This document shows, piece by piece, positions 22,095-32,615 of a DNA stretch of 64,000 nt (the stretch's first letter is position 1; every line of letters begins with the position of its first letter). A program made the position numbers and the translations under genes. The notes beneath the pieces were generated by a model. It did not search any database, was not told the origin of the DNA, and saw only the letters and a list, made by a program, of their open reading frames with translations. The stretch is from Lachnospiraceae bacterium (GTDB lineage Bacteria > Bacillota > Clostridia > Lachnospirales > Lachnospiraceae): NCBI GenBank assembly GCA_021628825.1, contig JAJXRY010000001.1, forward strand, positions 62,001-126,000, given 5' to 3'.

Positions 22095-22166
22095 GGCTCG
22101 TTGGTCAAGCGGTTAAGACGCCGCCCTCTCACGGCGGAATCAGGGGTTCGATTCCCCTACGAGCTG
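22095..22166 (+). tRNA. tRNA-Glu (anticodon CUC)
   Basis: Cloverleaf is complete: acceptor GGCTCGT with ACGAGCT (first pair G.U), D-arm with GGTCAAGCGGTTAAGAC, anticodon stem CCGCC/GGCGG with loop CTCTCAC giving anticodon CUC (Glu, GAG codons), and T-arm AGGGG-TTCGATT-CCCCT. CCA is not encoded. It stands alone with its own promoter and terminator. No integration junction is visible next to it. Confidence 0.95.
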
Positions 22167-22190
22167 TTGACTAGAATAGTCCAACCCAAG

Positions 22191-22230
22191 AAAATAGCCT
22201 ATTCCACACTTCGGGAGAGGTTATTTTTTT
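22191..22230 (+). terminator. Terminator after tRNA-Glu
   Basis: AAAATAGCCT pairs with AGGTTATTTT (one G.U) and is followed by T residues. Confidence 0.65.
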
Positions 22231-22263
22231 ATGTGAAATCTACCAAAGAAAGCGAGAGAGAAC

Positions 22264-23112
22264 ATGGGAACAGATAACTACTATTCCGTAAAAGAGGATG
22301 TACAGAAGTATATTGACGGATGCAAAACCAAAATGAATGTGAGAACGCACAAGGTATTTGGACGTGCTATTTTAGCAGGAATGATGATTGCGTTTGGCGC
22401 ATCAGCCAGTAATGTAGCGGCTCATGCAGTTACAAATGTCGGTCTTTCCAGACTGGTAGCCGGATGTGTATTCCCGGTCGGACTGATGATGGTTGTTCTT
22501 CTTGGTGCAGAGCTGTTCACCGGGGACTGCCTGATGGCAATGGGAAATGCGGAAGGAACCTGTACGATCCTGGATTTATGTAAGTTTCTGTTGGTGGTAT
22601 ATGTGGGAAACTTTGTAGGATCCATTTTACTGGCGGTTGTGAATGTGATTTCCGGACAGTTGAATTATTCCTCAGGACTCCTTGGAGCCTATACAATTAA
22701 GGTAGCCATGGGAAAGGTGAACATGTCCTTTGGACAGGCCCTGTGCTCCGGAATTCTTTGTAACATTCTGGTATGTGCTGCCGTCCTTATGGCGATGTGT
22801 GCAAGAGATATTGTTGGTAAGCTGTTCGCCTGCTTCTTCACGATTATGCTGTTCGTAGTAGCAGGATATGAGCACTGCGTTGCCAACATGTATTATATTC
22901 CTGCCGGACTGATTGCTTCTAAGAATGCGAACTATGTGCAGGTTGCCATGGATACCTACGGATACACGGCAGATCAGCTTGCAACCTTGAATCTTTATGG
23001 ATTCTTTGTGAAAAATCTGGTTCCGGTTACGATTGGAAATATTATTGGTGGAGCAGTGCTCGGCCTGATTCTTCTTTATCTTCACGGAGACGAAAAGAAG
23101 AAAAATAAATAG
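22264..23112 (+). CDS. Formate/nitrite transporter family channel
   Basis: FNT-family pentameric anion channel, 282 residues, intact. Six hydrophobic segments are visible. Diagnostic features are FGASASNVAAHA in TM1, AELFTGDCLMA, YVGNFVGSI, and AGYEHCVANMYYIP, which carries the conserved pore histidine. In anaerobes these proteins move formate, nitrite, hydrosulfide or acetate. The sequence alone does not choose between them, and no formate lyase or sulfite reductase gene is nearby. Confidence 0.92.
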   Translation: MGTDNYYSVKEDVQKYIDGCKTKMNVRTHKVFGRAILAGMMIAFGASASNVAAHAVTNVGLSRLVAGCVFPVGLMMVVLLGAELFTGDCLMAMGNAEGTCTILDLCKFLLVVYVGNFVGSILLAVVNVISGQLNYSSGLLGAYTIKVAMGKVNMSFGQALCSGILCNILVCAAVLMAMCARDIVGKLFACFFTIMLFVVAGYEHCVANMYYIPAGLIASKNANYVQVAMDTYGYTADQLATLNLYGFFVKNLVPVTIGNIIGGAVLGLILLYLHGDEKKKNK

Positions 23113-23127
23113 TGAAAGCAAAAACAA

Positions 23128-23913
23128 TTAAATCATGTCTTCAATGGTATGAGCGAGGCCGTCATGATCATTATCGTACTGGGTAATGGTTGTGGCGGCT
23201 TTTTTGACAGCTTCGGTTGCATTCGCCATGGCAATTCCCATTCCGGCTTCGGTAATCATAGAAATATCATTCTCGGCATCTCCGGCGGCAAGGCTGAAAG
23301 CCGGATTGATGGAAAGCAGTTCACAGAGCTTTCGAACCGCAGCACCTTTTCCGGAAGCAGCAGGAAATACTTCCAGATAATAGGGATTGGAATAAGCAAG
23401 AGAAATCCCTTCTTTTTCTGCCCAGGGAAGAAGCTCCTGACGCAAAGCTTCCAGTTTGTCCGTATCATTCCGTTCAATGATCAGACATTTGCAGGGCTCC
23501 ACATGAAGTACGGAGAAAATGTCCGGATTGATGATCGTAGGAGTGTTGATAAAGCGCTGGTAATAAGCAAGTCCTTTATCCATGGTTGGAGACACAATAT
23601 GAGTTTCCGAATAAGTATGGAAGTGGATCTGATAGGAAGCGGCAAGGTCTGCCACATATTTCACCTGAGAAAGCTTCAGGCCGATCCGGTAAAGTACCTG
23701 CCCGGTTTCACAGTCATAAATTTCACCGCCGTTATAACCGATCAGATACATACCTTTATAGTAGAGATTCAGTGCATTCTGGGTATATTTGATGTTATTG
23801 ATATCCCTGCCGGAACAGAGAACGAACTTGTGACCGGCATCCGTCCATTTCGTCAGGACTTCTTTCGTATAATCGGTAACCTGCTTTTCATGGTTTAACA
23901 GGGTACCGTCCAT
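23128..23913 (-). CDS. Cof-type HAD-IIB family phosphatase
   Basis: Sugar- or nucleotide-phosphate phosphatase of the HAD superfamily. Motif I DMDGTLLN (catalytic Asp), motif II region LCSGRDINNI, and motif IV GDAENDISMIT with the following GMGIAMANAT are all present, and the central cap fits Cof/YwpJ proteins. The motif I codons continue upstream of the first ATG (KILFT precedes DMDG), so the true N-terminus lies further up, overlapping the end of the PHP gene. See the finding on a possible PHP-HAD fusion. Confidence 0.88.
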   Translation of the reverse strand: MDGTLLNHEKQVTDYTKEVLTKWTDAGHKFVLCSGRDINNIKYTQNALNLYYKGMYLIGYNGGEIYDCETGQVLYRIGLKLSQVKYVADLAASYQIHFHTYSETHIVSPTMDKGLAYYQRFINTPTIINPDIFSVLHVEPCKCLIIERNDTDKLEALRQELLPWAEKEGISLAYSNPYYLEVFPAASGKGAAVRKLCELLSINPAFSLAAGDAENDISMITEAGMGIAMANATEAVKKAATTITQYDNDHDGLAHTIEDMI

Positions 23914-24810
23914 ATCAGTAAATAAAATTTTTGGGTTTTCTTATAAAGTTCAGGGTGATTCATCATGTAATTCCTTTTCTCTTTGATCGTAGTCAGTATC
24001 TCCTCGGGAACAAAAAGCTTCCCATAACCGGTGCCAAGATCAAGACCGGGTTTGGCTGTGCCATGGAAATCGGAGCCGCCGCTGATACACAGGTCATACT
24101 TTTTCGCAAGGGCGCGGATCTGGCGTTCGTCTGCAGGCGTATGGGTAGAATAGATGGCTTCAATCCCCATAAGTCCGATATCCTTTAAGGAAGCAACCAG
24201 CTTGTCCAACTGGTCTTTCCCCATGTGATAAAGACAGGGATGAGCCAGAATCGGAAAGCCGCCGGCCTTTAGGATGATTTCTACCGCACGCATAGGGGTA
24301 ATCTTTTTACGGGGAACAAAGCAGGGGCCGTGATCACCGATATAGCGGTCAAAGGCTTCCTTGACGCTTTTCACATATCCATGCTTCAAAAGGTATTTGG
24401 CGTAGTGTGCTCTTGTCAGTACACAGTCTGGAAACTCTGCTTCCAGTTCCTCATAGGTTACGGGCATGCCATGTTCAGTCAGACACTTGCACATTTCGAT
24501 GTTCCGGATTTTCCGGCCGTTGACAAAGTGTACGAGGCGTCTTTTAAAATAATCGCTTTCATAATCAATATAAAGACCGACGATATGGATATCGCGGCCT
24601 TCATATTCTGAGGAAAATTCAATTCCGGGAATCACTTCGATGTCTTTGTCCTTTGCAGCAGCAAGTGCTTCGGTGATTCCGTCTGTGGTATCGTGATCAG
24701 TCAGGGCAAATGCAGATAAGCCCTTTTTCCAATGCATAATTTACAAGCTCAGCCGGGGTGTAGCTTCCGTCCGATTTCGTAGAATGTACATGCAGATCAA
24801 TTGCTTTCAA
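23895..24810 (-). CDS. PHP domain phosphoesterase
   Basis: PHP-family metal-dependent phosphoesterase related to TrpH/RNase AM and 3',5'-nucleoside bisphosphate phosphatases. Motifs: DLHVHST (HxH), LTDHDT, IPGIEFSSEYEG, ILAHPCLY and SGGSDFHG, giving the expected metal ligands. One homopolymer shift (AAAAA to AAAA near 24726) joins the N-terminal ~30 residues. The likely start is a TTG at 24810 (MKAIDLHVHST) with AAAGGA upstream. Length ~290 residues. Confidence 0.87.
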
Positions 24811-24873
24811 TTCGTTGTTCCTTTCTTGCGCATACGATCTTACTTATATAGGAGTATAAGCAGAAGACGAAGA

Positions 24874-26512
24874 TTAATCTTCGTCTTCACCGTCCTGCTT
24901 GGTATAAACGGTACGTTTACGTGCCATTTCATCACTTTCGAGATATTCATCGTAAGTGGTGATCTTGTCAATTAATGTTCCGTCCGGAAGAATTTCCATG
25001 ATACGGTTTGCCGTTGTCTGTACAAACTGGTGATCGTGACAGGAGAAGAGTGCAACACCGGGGAACTTGATCAGCCCGTTGTTCAGGGCAGTAATGGATT
25101 CCATATCCAGATGGTTGGTCGGCTCGTCGAGGATCAGACAGTTTGCACCGCTGATCATCATTTTGGAAAGGAGACAACGTACCTTCTCTCCACCGGATAA
25201 AACCTTTACCTTCTTCACACCGTCTTCACCGGCGAAAAGCATCCTTCCGAGGAAACCACGTACATAGGTGACATCCTTAACCGGAGAGTAGCCGGTCAGC
25301 CAGTCTACAATCGTCAGGTTGTTATCAAATTCAGCAGTGCTGTCCTTCGGGAAATAAGCCTGGGAGGTGGTAACACCCCATTTATAAGTACCTTCATCGG
25401 GTTCCATTTCACCCATTAAAATCTGGAAGAGAGTAGTCTTGGCAAGCTCGTTGCTTCCGACAAAGGCGATCTTGTCTTCATGTCCCATGATAAAGGAAAT
25501 GTTGTTTAATACCTTTTTCGCCATTAATGGTCTTGGAGATTCCTTCTACAGAGAGAACCTCATTACCGATTTCACGGTCGGGACGGAAGTCAATGTAAGG
25601 ATATTTACGGCTGGAGGGCTTGATTTCATCCAGCTCGATTTTTTCAAGGGCACGCTTTCTACTGGTTGCCTGCTTGGATTTACTTGCGTTTGCAGAGAAG
25701 CGGGAGATAAATTCCTGTAATTCCTTGATCTTTTCTTCCTTCTTTTTATTGGCTTCCTTCATTTGCTTGATTAACAACTGGCTGGACTCAAACCAGAAGT
25801 CGTAGTTTCCGGCGTAAAGCTGGATCTTGCCATAGTCAATATCTGCGGTATGGGTACATACTTTATTTAAGAAGTAACGGTCATGGGATACTACGATAAC
25901 GGTATTCTCGAAATCGATCAGGAAATCCTCCAGCCATGCGATCGCATCGAGATCCAGGTGGTTGGTAGGCTCGTCGAGAAGCAGAATGTCCGGGTTACCG
26001 AACAGTGCTTTTGCAAGTAAAACCTTCACCTTATCATTACCGTTTAAGTCTTTCATGATCGCATAATGTAAGGAAGGATCAATACCAAGACCGTTTAATA
26101 ACATGGCGGCATTGCTTTCCGCTTCCCAGCCGTCCATTTCTGCAAATTCCGCTTCAAGTTCGCTGGCACGGATACCGTCTTCATCGCTGAAATCCTCTTT
26201 GGCATAGATGGCGTCTTTTTCTTTCATAATCTGGTAAAGGCGCTCGTTACCCATAATAACGACATCCATAACCGGATAAGCATCGTACTTGAAGTGATCC
26301 TGTTCAAGGACCGAAAGACGCTGTCCGGGAGTGATGGTAACATCACCGCTTGTCGTTTCCAAAGCACCGGATAATATCTTTAAAAATGTGGACTTTCCGG
26401 CACCGTTGGCACCGATCAGACCATAGCAGTTTCACTCGGTAAATTTGATATTTACATCTTCAAAGAGGGCCTTCTTGCCGATTCGTAAAGTTACATTATT
26501 TGCCTGAATCAT
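24874..26512 (-). CDS. ABC-F family ATPase (YbiT-like)
   Basis: Ribosome-associated translational ABC-F protein with two nucleotide-binding domains and no membrane segment. NBD1 has LIGANGAGKSTF (Walker A), ILLLDEPTNHLD and VIVVSHD. The linker contains RFSANASKSKQATSRKRAL, typical of YbiT. NBD2 has an atypical Walker A (GSNELAKTTLF), a clean LSGGEK signature and LILDEPTNHLDMES. A homopolymer shift lies near 25515. A separate in-frame TGA at 26432-26434 sits where related proteins have Gly, just before Walker A. Acidic C-terminus QDGEDED. Confidence 0.9.
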
Positions 26513-26640
26513 TTTCTTACCTCTGTTTTCTCGATTTTATTGTTGGACATACAAATCTTATTATACATAAAATCGTTGGATTTTCAAGGAAAATAAGCTA
26601 TAGAAGGATGATAGTGTTTATGATATAATGAGACTCAGAG

Positions 26641-26750
26641 AAAACCAAGCGGCTGCGAAGCGGACATTTGGTTTTTCTGGGCTCATTAACGAGCAAAAAT
26701 CCTGCGAAGCAGGATGAAGAGCACGAAGTGCGGATTTGCGAGTGTTTTTT
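26641..26750 (+). repeat. Cluster of small hairpins with GCGAAGC/ACGAAGT loops
   Basis: Four hairpins in ~100 nt: AAAACCAA/TTTGGTTTT enclosing GCTGCGAAGCGG; GCTC-ATTAAC-GAGC; the perfect ATCCTGC-GAA-GCAGGAT; and GCAC-GAA-GTGC. They are followed by TTTTTTT at 26745. The array lies between the ABC-F gene and the MFS gene, both transcribed away from it. It could be a terminator or a mobile hairpin element. Confidence 0.6.
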
Positions 26751-26795
26751 TATATGTTACAAAAATAAACAGCAAAATGTAAGGGAGTCCTGACT

Positions 26796-28127
26796 ATGAA
26801 ACTGAATTACAAAAGAACTGTGTTAATCGGTCTGGCCTTTCTTTCCATTTGTGCGTTCTGGCAGATGTATGACAGCATTATTCCACTGATCCTGCAGAAC
26901 ACATTTGGAATCGGAGAGACACTGACCGGAGTCATCATGGCGGCCGATAACGTGCTTGCCATTTTTTTGCTTCCGTTATTCGGAGCATTATCGGATAAGG
27001 CCGATACCCGTTTGGGAAAGAGAATGTCGTTTATCGTGACGGGAACGGTGCTGGCGGTGGTTTTCCTGCTGCTTTTACCAGTCGCAGACAGAAAGGTCAA
27101 CATTGTATTGTTTATCGTATCCCTGTTTGCACTTCTCGTATCCATGGGACTGTACCGCTCACCGGCGGTAGCGCTGATGCCGGATCTGACACCGAATAAG
27201 CTCCGCAGTAAGGGAAATGCGATTATCAATCTGATGGGAGCGGTAGGCGGTGTCTACACGCTGATCATGATTAAGCTCCTGGTCGGCAAGGGAGACCGTC
27301 CGGATTACATGCCGCTGTTTGTCAGCGTAGCAGTTCTGATGACCGTTTCGGTCGGCATTCTGGCAATTACGATTTCCGAGAAAAGGATAAAGGCGAAGGT
27401 TGCAGAAGAGATCAGGACCTATGAAGACAGCACCGGAGTAAAGGTGGAAACCGAGGATACCATCGAAGCAGAGGAAGCTGCAAAGGATGGCAGTGCGGTA
27501 AAGCATCAGATGCCTGCAGAAGTAAAGCGCAGCATGGGATTCCTGCTTGCTTCCATTTTCCTGTGGTTTACAGCTTACAATGCAGTAACGACCGCTTTTT
27601 TTCCCGTTATACGAAGGTGGTATGGCACTTAGAAGGCGGCGGATTTGCAGACTGTCTGATGGTGGCAACCATAGCAGCCATTTTTGAGCTATGTTCCCAT
27701 TGGTAATCTGGCAGGAAAGATTGGCAGAAAGAAGACGATCCTTGTGGGAATTGTACTGATGAGCGGCTGCTATTTTGCAGCAATTTTTGCCAATCAGTAT
27801 CATGCACTGATTAATGTGGCTTTTGCAGTGATTGGTATCGGTTGGGCGGCGATCAATGTCAACTCCTACCCGATGATTGTCGAGATGAGTAAGGGAAGTG
27901 ATATTGGTAAGTTTACAGGAACCTATTATACCTTTTCCATGGCTGCACAGATTCTGACACCGGTTCTGTCAGGATTCCTGCTCGAGAAGGTTTCCTATAG
28001 GACACTGTTCCCATATGCGTTCGTGTTCTCGGTGCTGGCGTTTATTACAATGATGCAGGTACATCACGGCGATACCAGACCGGATAAGAAGGCAAGCGTT
28101 CTGGAACACTTCGACGTGGATGATTAA
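26796..28127 (+). CDS. Major facilitator superfamily transporter
   Basis: About 440-residue, 12-TM transporter. The loop 2-3 MFS motif is seen as GALSDKADTRLGKRM, and the second half has GNLAGKIGRKKTI. A ~55-residue acidic cytosolic loop separates the halves. Similarity is to the sugar/SLC45-like or GPH-like MFS group, but the substrate is not clear. Shifts near 27598 (T7 then CCC) and 27688 (TTTTTG) are homopolymer errors. It may be co-transcribed with the GDPD gene 55 nt downstream. Confidence 0.83.
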
Positions 28128-28182
28128 AGTGGTTTTGTATTGACGGGAGAGAAATTTACATAAGAAATCAGGTAAGAAACAA

Positions 28183-29022
28183 ATGAAAACAATAGCAGTA
28201 TTAATTTGGTTAAAAGTGATCGTTATGATTCTGGCAGTACTTGTTGTGCTGTATTTGCTAATGATTATGCCAAGGCTTACGAACCGGCGTGAACGGAAGA
28301 AGTTTTTAAATGTGTATTATGCACATCGTGGCCTGCATGATAACGAAACGGATGCCCCGGAAAATTCCATGTCGGCTTTTCGCAGGGCAGTAGAGGCGGG
28401 GTATGGAATTGAGCTGGATGTACAGGTGACAAAGGATAAGATCCCGGTAGTCTTCCATGATTTTACGTTACAGAGGGTCTGCGGACAGGAAGGTAAGGTA
28501 TGTGACTATACCTACGAAGAGTTGCAGAAGTTCCGTTTATGTAAGAGCAGCGAAACGATTCCTCTGTTTGAAGATGTTTTAAAGCTTGTTGCCGGGAAGG
28601 TTCCTTTTATTGTGGAGCTGAAGGTAGAGTTTACCGATCTTTCCGTATGTAAAAAGGCAGATGCCCTTTTACGGAAATACAAAGGGCTGTACTGCATGGA
28701 ATCCTTTAATCCGCTTGCCGTGTTCTGGTATCGCAGGCATCATAAGGAAGTGGTGCGTGGACAGCTTGCGGAAGCTTTTTTACGTACCGGGGAATTTAAA
28801 GGACCGCTGTACTTTATTCTGCAGAACCTGTTACTGAATTTCCTGACGAAGCCGGATTTTGTGGCATATAATCACAAGCATGCAGACGTTTTATCCAGAA
28901 AAATCTGCCGTGGCCTTTATGGCAATATGGCAGCAGCCTGGACAATCAAAAGCCAGAAGGAGTTAGATGAGGCAAAGAAGCATTTTGATGTGTTTATCTT
29001 TGATTCCTTTATCCCGGATTAA
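28183..29022 (+). CDS. Membrane-anchored glycerophosphodiester phosphodiesterase
   Basis: One N-terminal membrane helix (VIVMILAVLVVLYLLMIM), then a GDPD domain. Motifs: YAHRGLHDN, APENSMSAF, GIELDVQVTKD, PVVFHDFTL, IVELK and the C-terminal WTIKSQKELDEA. These are the catalytic His pair and Ca2+-binding acidic residues of the family. It would hydrolyse glycerophosphodiesters at the membrane, yielding glycerol-3-phosphate, possibly from lipid or teichoic acid turnover. Intact frame. Confidence 0.9.
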   Translation: MKTIAVLIWLKVIVMILAVLVVLYLLMIMPRLTNRRERKKFLNVYYAHRGLHDNETDAPENSMSAFRRAVEAGYGIELDVQVTKDKIPVVFHDFTLQRVCGQEGKVCDYTYEELQKFRLCKSSETIPLFEDVLKLVAGKVPFIVELKVEFTDLSVCKKADALLRKYKGLYCMESFNPLAVFWYRRHHKEVVRGQLAEAFLRTGEFKGPLYFILQNLLLNFLTKPDFVAYNHKHADVLSRKICRGLYGNMAAAWTIKSQKELDEAKKHFDVFIFDSFIPD

Positions 29023-29140
29023 AAAGAAGAATTAATGCTTAAGATAAACAGAATTTTTAATGCGTATTGATTGATATTATGTTATACTGAATTCATTAGG
29101 GGTAACATCAAATTTTTGAGGGAAAAAGGAGAAGAAAATT

Positions 29141-31773
29141 ATGGAAAAAAATGGGTTTACTTATTTAAGGAAGGAAGCGCTGACATGAGAAATCTGCTCG
29201 GCGGCAAGGGTGCAAACCTTGCAGAGATGACCAATATCGGTCTCCCGGTTCCACAGGGCTTCACCATCACGACAGAGGCCTGCACACAGTACTACGAGGA
29301 TGGTCGTGAGATCAATGATGAAATCCGTGCACAGATTGATGAGTACATAGGAAAGATGGAAGAGATTACCGGTAAGAAGTTTGGAGATAAGAAGAACCCG
29401 CTGCTCGTATCCGTCCGTTCAGGAGCACGTGCTTCCATGCCGGGTATGATGGACACCATCCTGAACCTTGGTTTAAATGAGGAAGTAGTAAATGCCATTG
29501 CAGAGATGTCCGGCAATCCCCGTTGGGCGTGGGACTGCTATCGGAGATTTATCCAGATGTATTCCGACGTTGTTATGGAGGTCGGAAAGAAGTACTTCGA
29601 AGAACTGATTGACGAAATGAAAGAAAAGCGCGGCGTGAAGCAGGATGTTGAGCTTACAACAGAAGACCTTAAGGAACTGGCAGCACAGTTTAAGGCAGAA
29701 TACAAAGAGAAGATTGGTGAGGACTTCCCGGATGATCCGAAGGAACAGCTCATGGGAGCAATCAAGGCCGTATTCCGTTCCTGGGACAACCCCCGTGCGA
29801 ACGTTTACCGTCGTGACAACGACATCCCGTATTCCTGGGGAACCGCAGTCAACGTACAGTCCATGGCGTTTGGTAATATGGGTGATGATTGTGGTACAGG
29901 TGTTGCCTTTACCCGTGATCCTGCAACCGGAGAGAAGGGACTGTTTGGCGAATTCTTAACGAATGCACAGGGCGAGGACGTTGTAGCAGGTGTCCGTACT
30001 CCGATGAAGATTGCAGAAATGGAGCAGAAGTTCCCGGAAGCATTCAAACAGTTTACCGAAGTATGCCAGACACTGGAGAAGCATTACAGGGACATGCAGG
30101 ATATGGAATTTACCGTAGAGCACGGAAAGCTTTATATGCTGCAGACACGTAATGGTAAGAGAACCGCACAGGCTGCACTTAAGATCGCCTGCGACCTCGT
30201 AGATGAGGGCATGAGAACTGAGGAAGAGGCAGTTGCCATGATTGATCCACGTAACCTGGATACCTTATTGCATCCACAGTTTGATGCGGCTGCATTAAAG
30301 GCAGCTACCCCGGTTGGAAAGGGACTTGGCGCATCTCCCGGTGCTGCATGCGGTAAGATTGTTTTCTCCGCAGAAGATGCAGAAAACTGGGCAGGCAGGG
30401 GTGAGAAGGTGGTTCTGGTCCGCCTTGAAACCTCTCCCGAAGACATTACCGGTATGAAGGTATCCCAGGGGATCCTTACCGTACGCGGCGGTATGACAAG
30501 CCATGCAGCCGTTGTGGCCCGTGGTATGGGAACCTGCTGTGTTTCCGGCTGTGGTGACATTGTGATGGATGAAGCCAATAAGACCTTTACCTTAGGTGGC
30601 AAGGAATTCCACGAAGGAGATTACCTTTCCATTGATGGTACAACAGGAAATATTTATGATGGACAGATTAAGACCGTAGATGCAAAGATCGCCGGAGAAT
30701 TCGGACGAGTTATGGCATGGGCCGACAAGTATCGCAGATTAAAGGTTCGTACCAACGCCGATACACCCCGTGATGCAAGAAGAGCAAGAGAGCTTGGTGC
30801 AGAAGGAATCGGACTTTGCCGTACGGAGCATATGTTCTTCGAAGAAGACCGTATTGCCGCATTCCGTGAAATGATCTGTTCTGATACCGTAGAAGAAAGA
30901 GAAGTTGCACTCGAAAAGATTCTTCCTTATCAGCAGGGAGATTTCAAGGAACTTTATGAAGCACTCGAAGGAAATCCGGTAACTATCCGTTTCCTGGATC
31001 CCCCGCTTCATGAATTCGTTCCGACCGAAGAAGCAGATATTGAGAAGCTTGCAAAGGCAAAGAACAAGAGCGTTCATGAAATCAAGGCCATGATCGACAG
31101 CTTACATGAATTCAACCCGATGATGGGACACAGAGGATGCCGTCTGGCAGTTACTTATCCGGAAATTGCCAAGATGCAGACCAAGGCTGTGATCCGTGCG
31201 GCAATTGAGGTTAAGAAAGAACATCCGGACTGGAATCTGAAGCCGGAAATCATGATTCCGCTTGTTGGTGATGTAAAGGAATTTGACTTTGTTAAGAAGA
31301 TCGTTGTAGAAACTGCAGATGCAGAAATCAAGGCAGCAGGAATCACCATGGAGTACGAAGTAGGTACGATGATTGAAATTCCACGTGCGGCACTTACTGC
31401 AGATGCAATTGCAAAGGATGCAGATTTCTTCTGCTTCGGTACGAATGACCTGACACAGATGACCTATGGATTCTCCCGTGATGATGCGAGCAAGTTCTTA
31501 GGTGGATACTATGACACCAAGATCTTTGAATATGATCCGTTCATCAAGCTTGACCAGATTGGTGTTGGTAAGCTCATGGAAATGGCGATCCAGCTTGGCA
31601 GACCGGCGAACCCGAATCTCCATATCGGTATCTGCGGCGAGCACGGGGGAGATCCTTCTTCCGTAGAATTCTGCCACAGGATCGGTCTGGATTATGTATC
31701 CTGTTCACCGTTCCGTGTGCCGATCGCAAGACTGGCAGCAGCACAGGCTGCTATAGCCGAGTCACGTCACTAA
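29141..31773 (+). CDS. ppdK: Pyruvate, phosphate dikinase
   Basis: Interconverts pyruvate + ATP + Pi and PEP + AMP + PPi; central glycolytic or gluconeogenic enzyme in anaerobes. About 875 residues. Motifs: LLGGKGANLAEM, VSVRSGARASMPGMMDT (nucleotide-binding), GILTVRGGMTSHAAVVARGMG with the catalytic phospho-histidine, and the PEP-binding barrel with GLCRTEHMF, CFGTNDLTQMTYG and GICGEHGGDP. The real start is the ATG at 29141 (RBS AAAGGAG), which is in frame only if A7 at 29145 is read as A5 (MEKWVYLFKEG). Confidence 0.96.
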
Positions 31774-31900
31774 AAGATCCGAGCTGCTTTTTGGGAACTT
31801 TCGAAATTTCGAAAGAATTTATGAGACAGAGTATGAGGATTTATCATCCGGAAAACTCGTTTCATTACCCAGTAAAAGCTTGAAATAAAGCTATTCCTAG

Positions 31901-31934
31901 TATAGGGTGTCTGCTTAGACACCCTATATTTTTA
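31901..31934 (+). terminator. Terminator after ppdK
   Basis: TATAGGGTGTCT-GCTT-AGACACCCTATA, a perfect 12-bp stem with 4-nt loop and a T run. It marks the end of the core region. The rest of 31774-32017 shows no gene. Confidence 0.88.
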
Positions 31935-32017
31935 CAGAAAATAATTTTTCATCAGCCGTCCAGGATGACATGATACAAACTTTTTCTGAATGCATTTTTC
32001 AAAATTTGGAGGTGAAA

Positions 32018-32081
32018 GTTCGGGATTCCGAACACGAAAAAAAGATCATTTTGGGAAAAAAAGTTCGGGATTTCCGAACTT
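32018..32081 (+). promoter_or_regulatory. Two palindromic operators upstream of XRE regulator
   Basis: GTTCGG-GATT-CCGAAC (32018-32033) and AAGTTCGG-GATTT-CCGAACTT (32061-32081) are two copies of one inverted repeat, 17-60 nt before the XRE start. This is the classic layout for autoregulation by the adjacent HTH protein. Confidence 0.7.
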
Positions 32082-32097
32082 AGAAGGAGGTTTAAAA

Positions 32098-32432
32098 ATG
32101 TCTGAATTTACGGCAAAGAAGATTAAGGAAGCTCGTGTTAGGGCTGGAATAACTCAAGATGAAGCAGCGACTCTTATAAAAAAATTAAAAAAAGAGTACA
32201 ATCAATGACATTGAGTCTGCGAAAAGAAATATAACTGCAGATGAGCTTGCTCAATTCTCTCGTATCTATAATGTGGATGTAAGAGAGCTACTATTTGTAG
32301 ATTTTACAGCTGAAGGAGAAGAGATTGGCTGCCAAATACAGTTCGTTCTTTAAATTACTTGAAAAACTATCTGATCGTGATGTTGAAGATGTTTATTGGG
32401 TAATAAAGCGTAAGGTAGAAGGATTATTATAA
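32098..32432 (+). CDS. XRE-family transcriptional regulator
   Basis: Small DNA-binding protein, ~110 residues after repair. The HTH reads FTAKKIKEARVRAGITQDEAATLI ... INDIESAKRNITADELAQFSRIYNV, followed by a C-terminal part (YSSFFKLLEKLSDRDVEDVYWVIKRKV) common in ImmR-like regulators. Two shifts, at A7 (32179 or 32190) and near 32322 (ATTGGC), interrupt the reading. It sits under two palindromes that it probably binds. First gene of the accessory island; a terminator follows. Confidence 0.75.
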
Positions 32433-32454
32433 AACTGAACAATTTATTAGATGG

Positions 32455-32486
32455 ACCGGTAGGGGTAAAAACCTACCGGTTTTTTA
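32455..32486 (+). terminator. Terminator after XRE gene
   Basis: ACCGGTAGG pairs with CCTACCGGT around GGTAAAAA, followed by TTTTT. Confidence 0.8.
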
Positions 32487-32615
32487 TGTTAGGATTTTAA
32501 ACAGTGTAAAGGATGTTAAACAAATTAAACATACCTATTGACTTTATGTAGATCAATGTTAAAATATAAAACATAAGGAGCGCACTTATAAATCAGATTA
32601 AGAGGAGATGATTAT

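Noticed and set aside
22095..22166. tRNA-Glu as attachment site of the accessory island
   Set aside because: The island starts 10 kb away, and I see no integrase gene or duplicated tRNA 3' end.
26432..26434. Selenocysteine codon in the ABC-F gene
   Set aside because: The site is not a redox position in ABC-F proteins and no SECIS-like hairpin is evident directly downstream.
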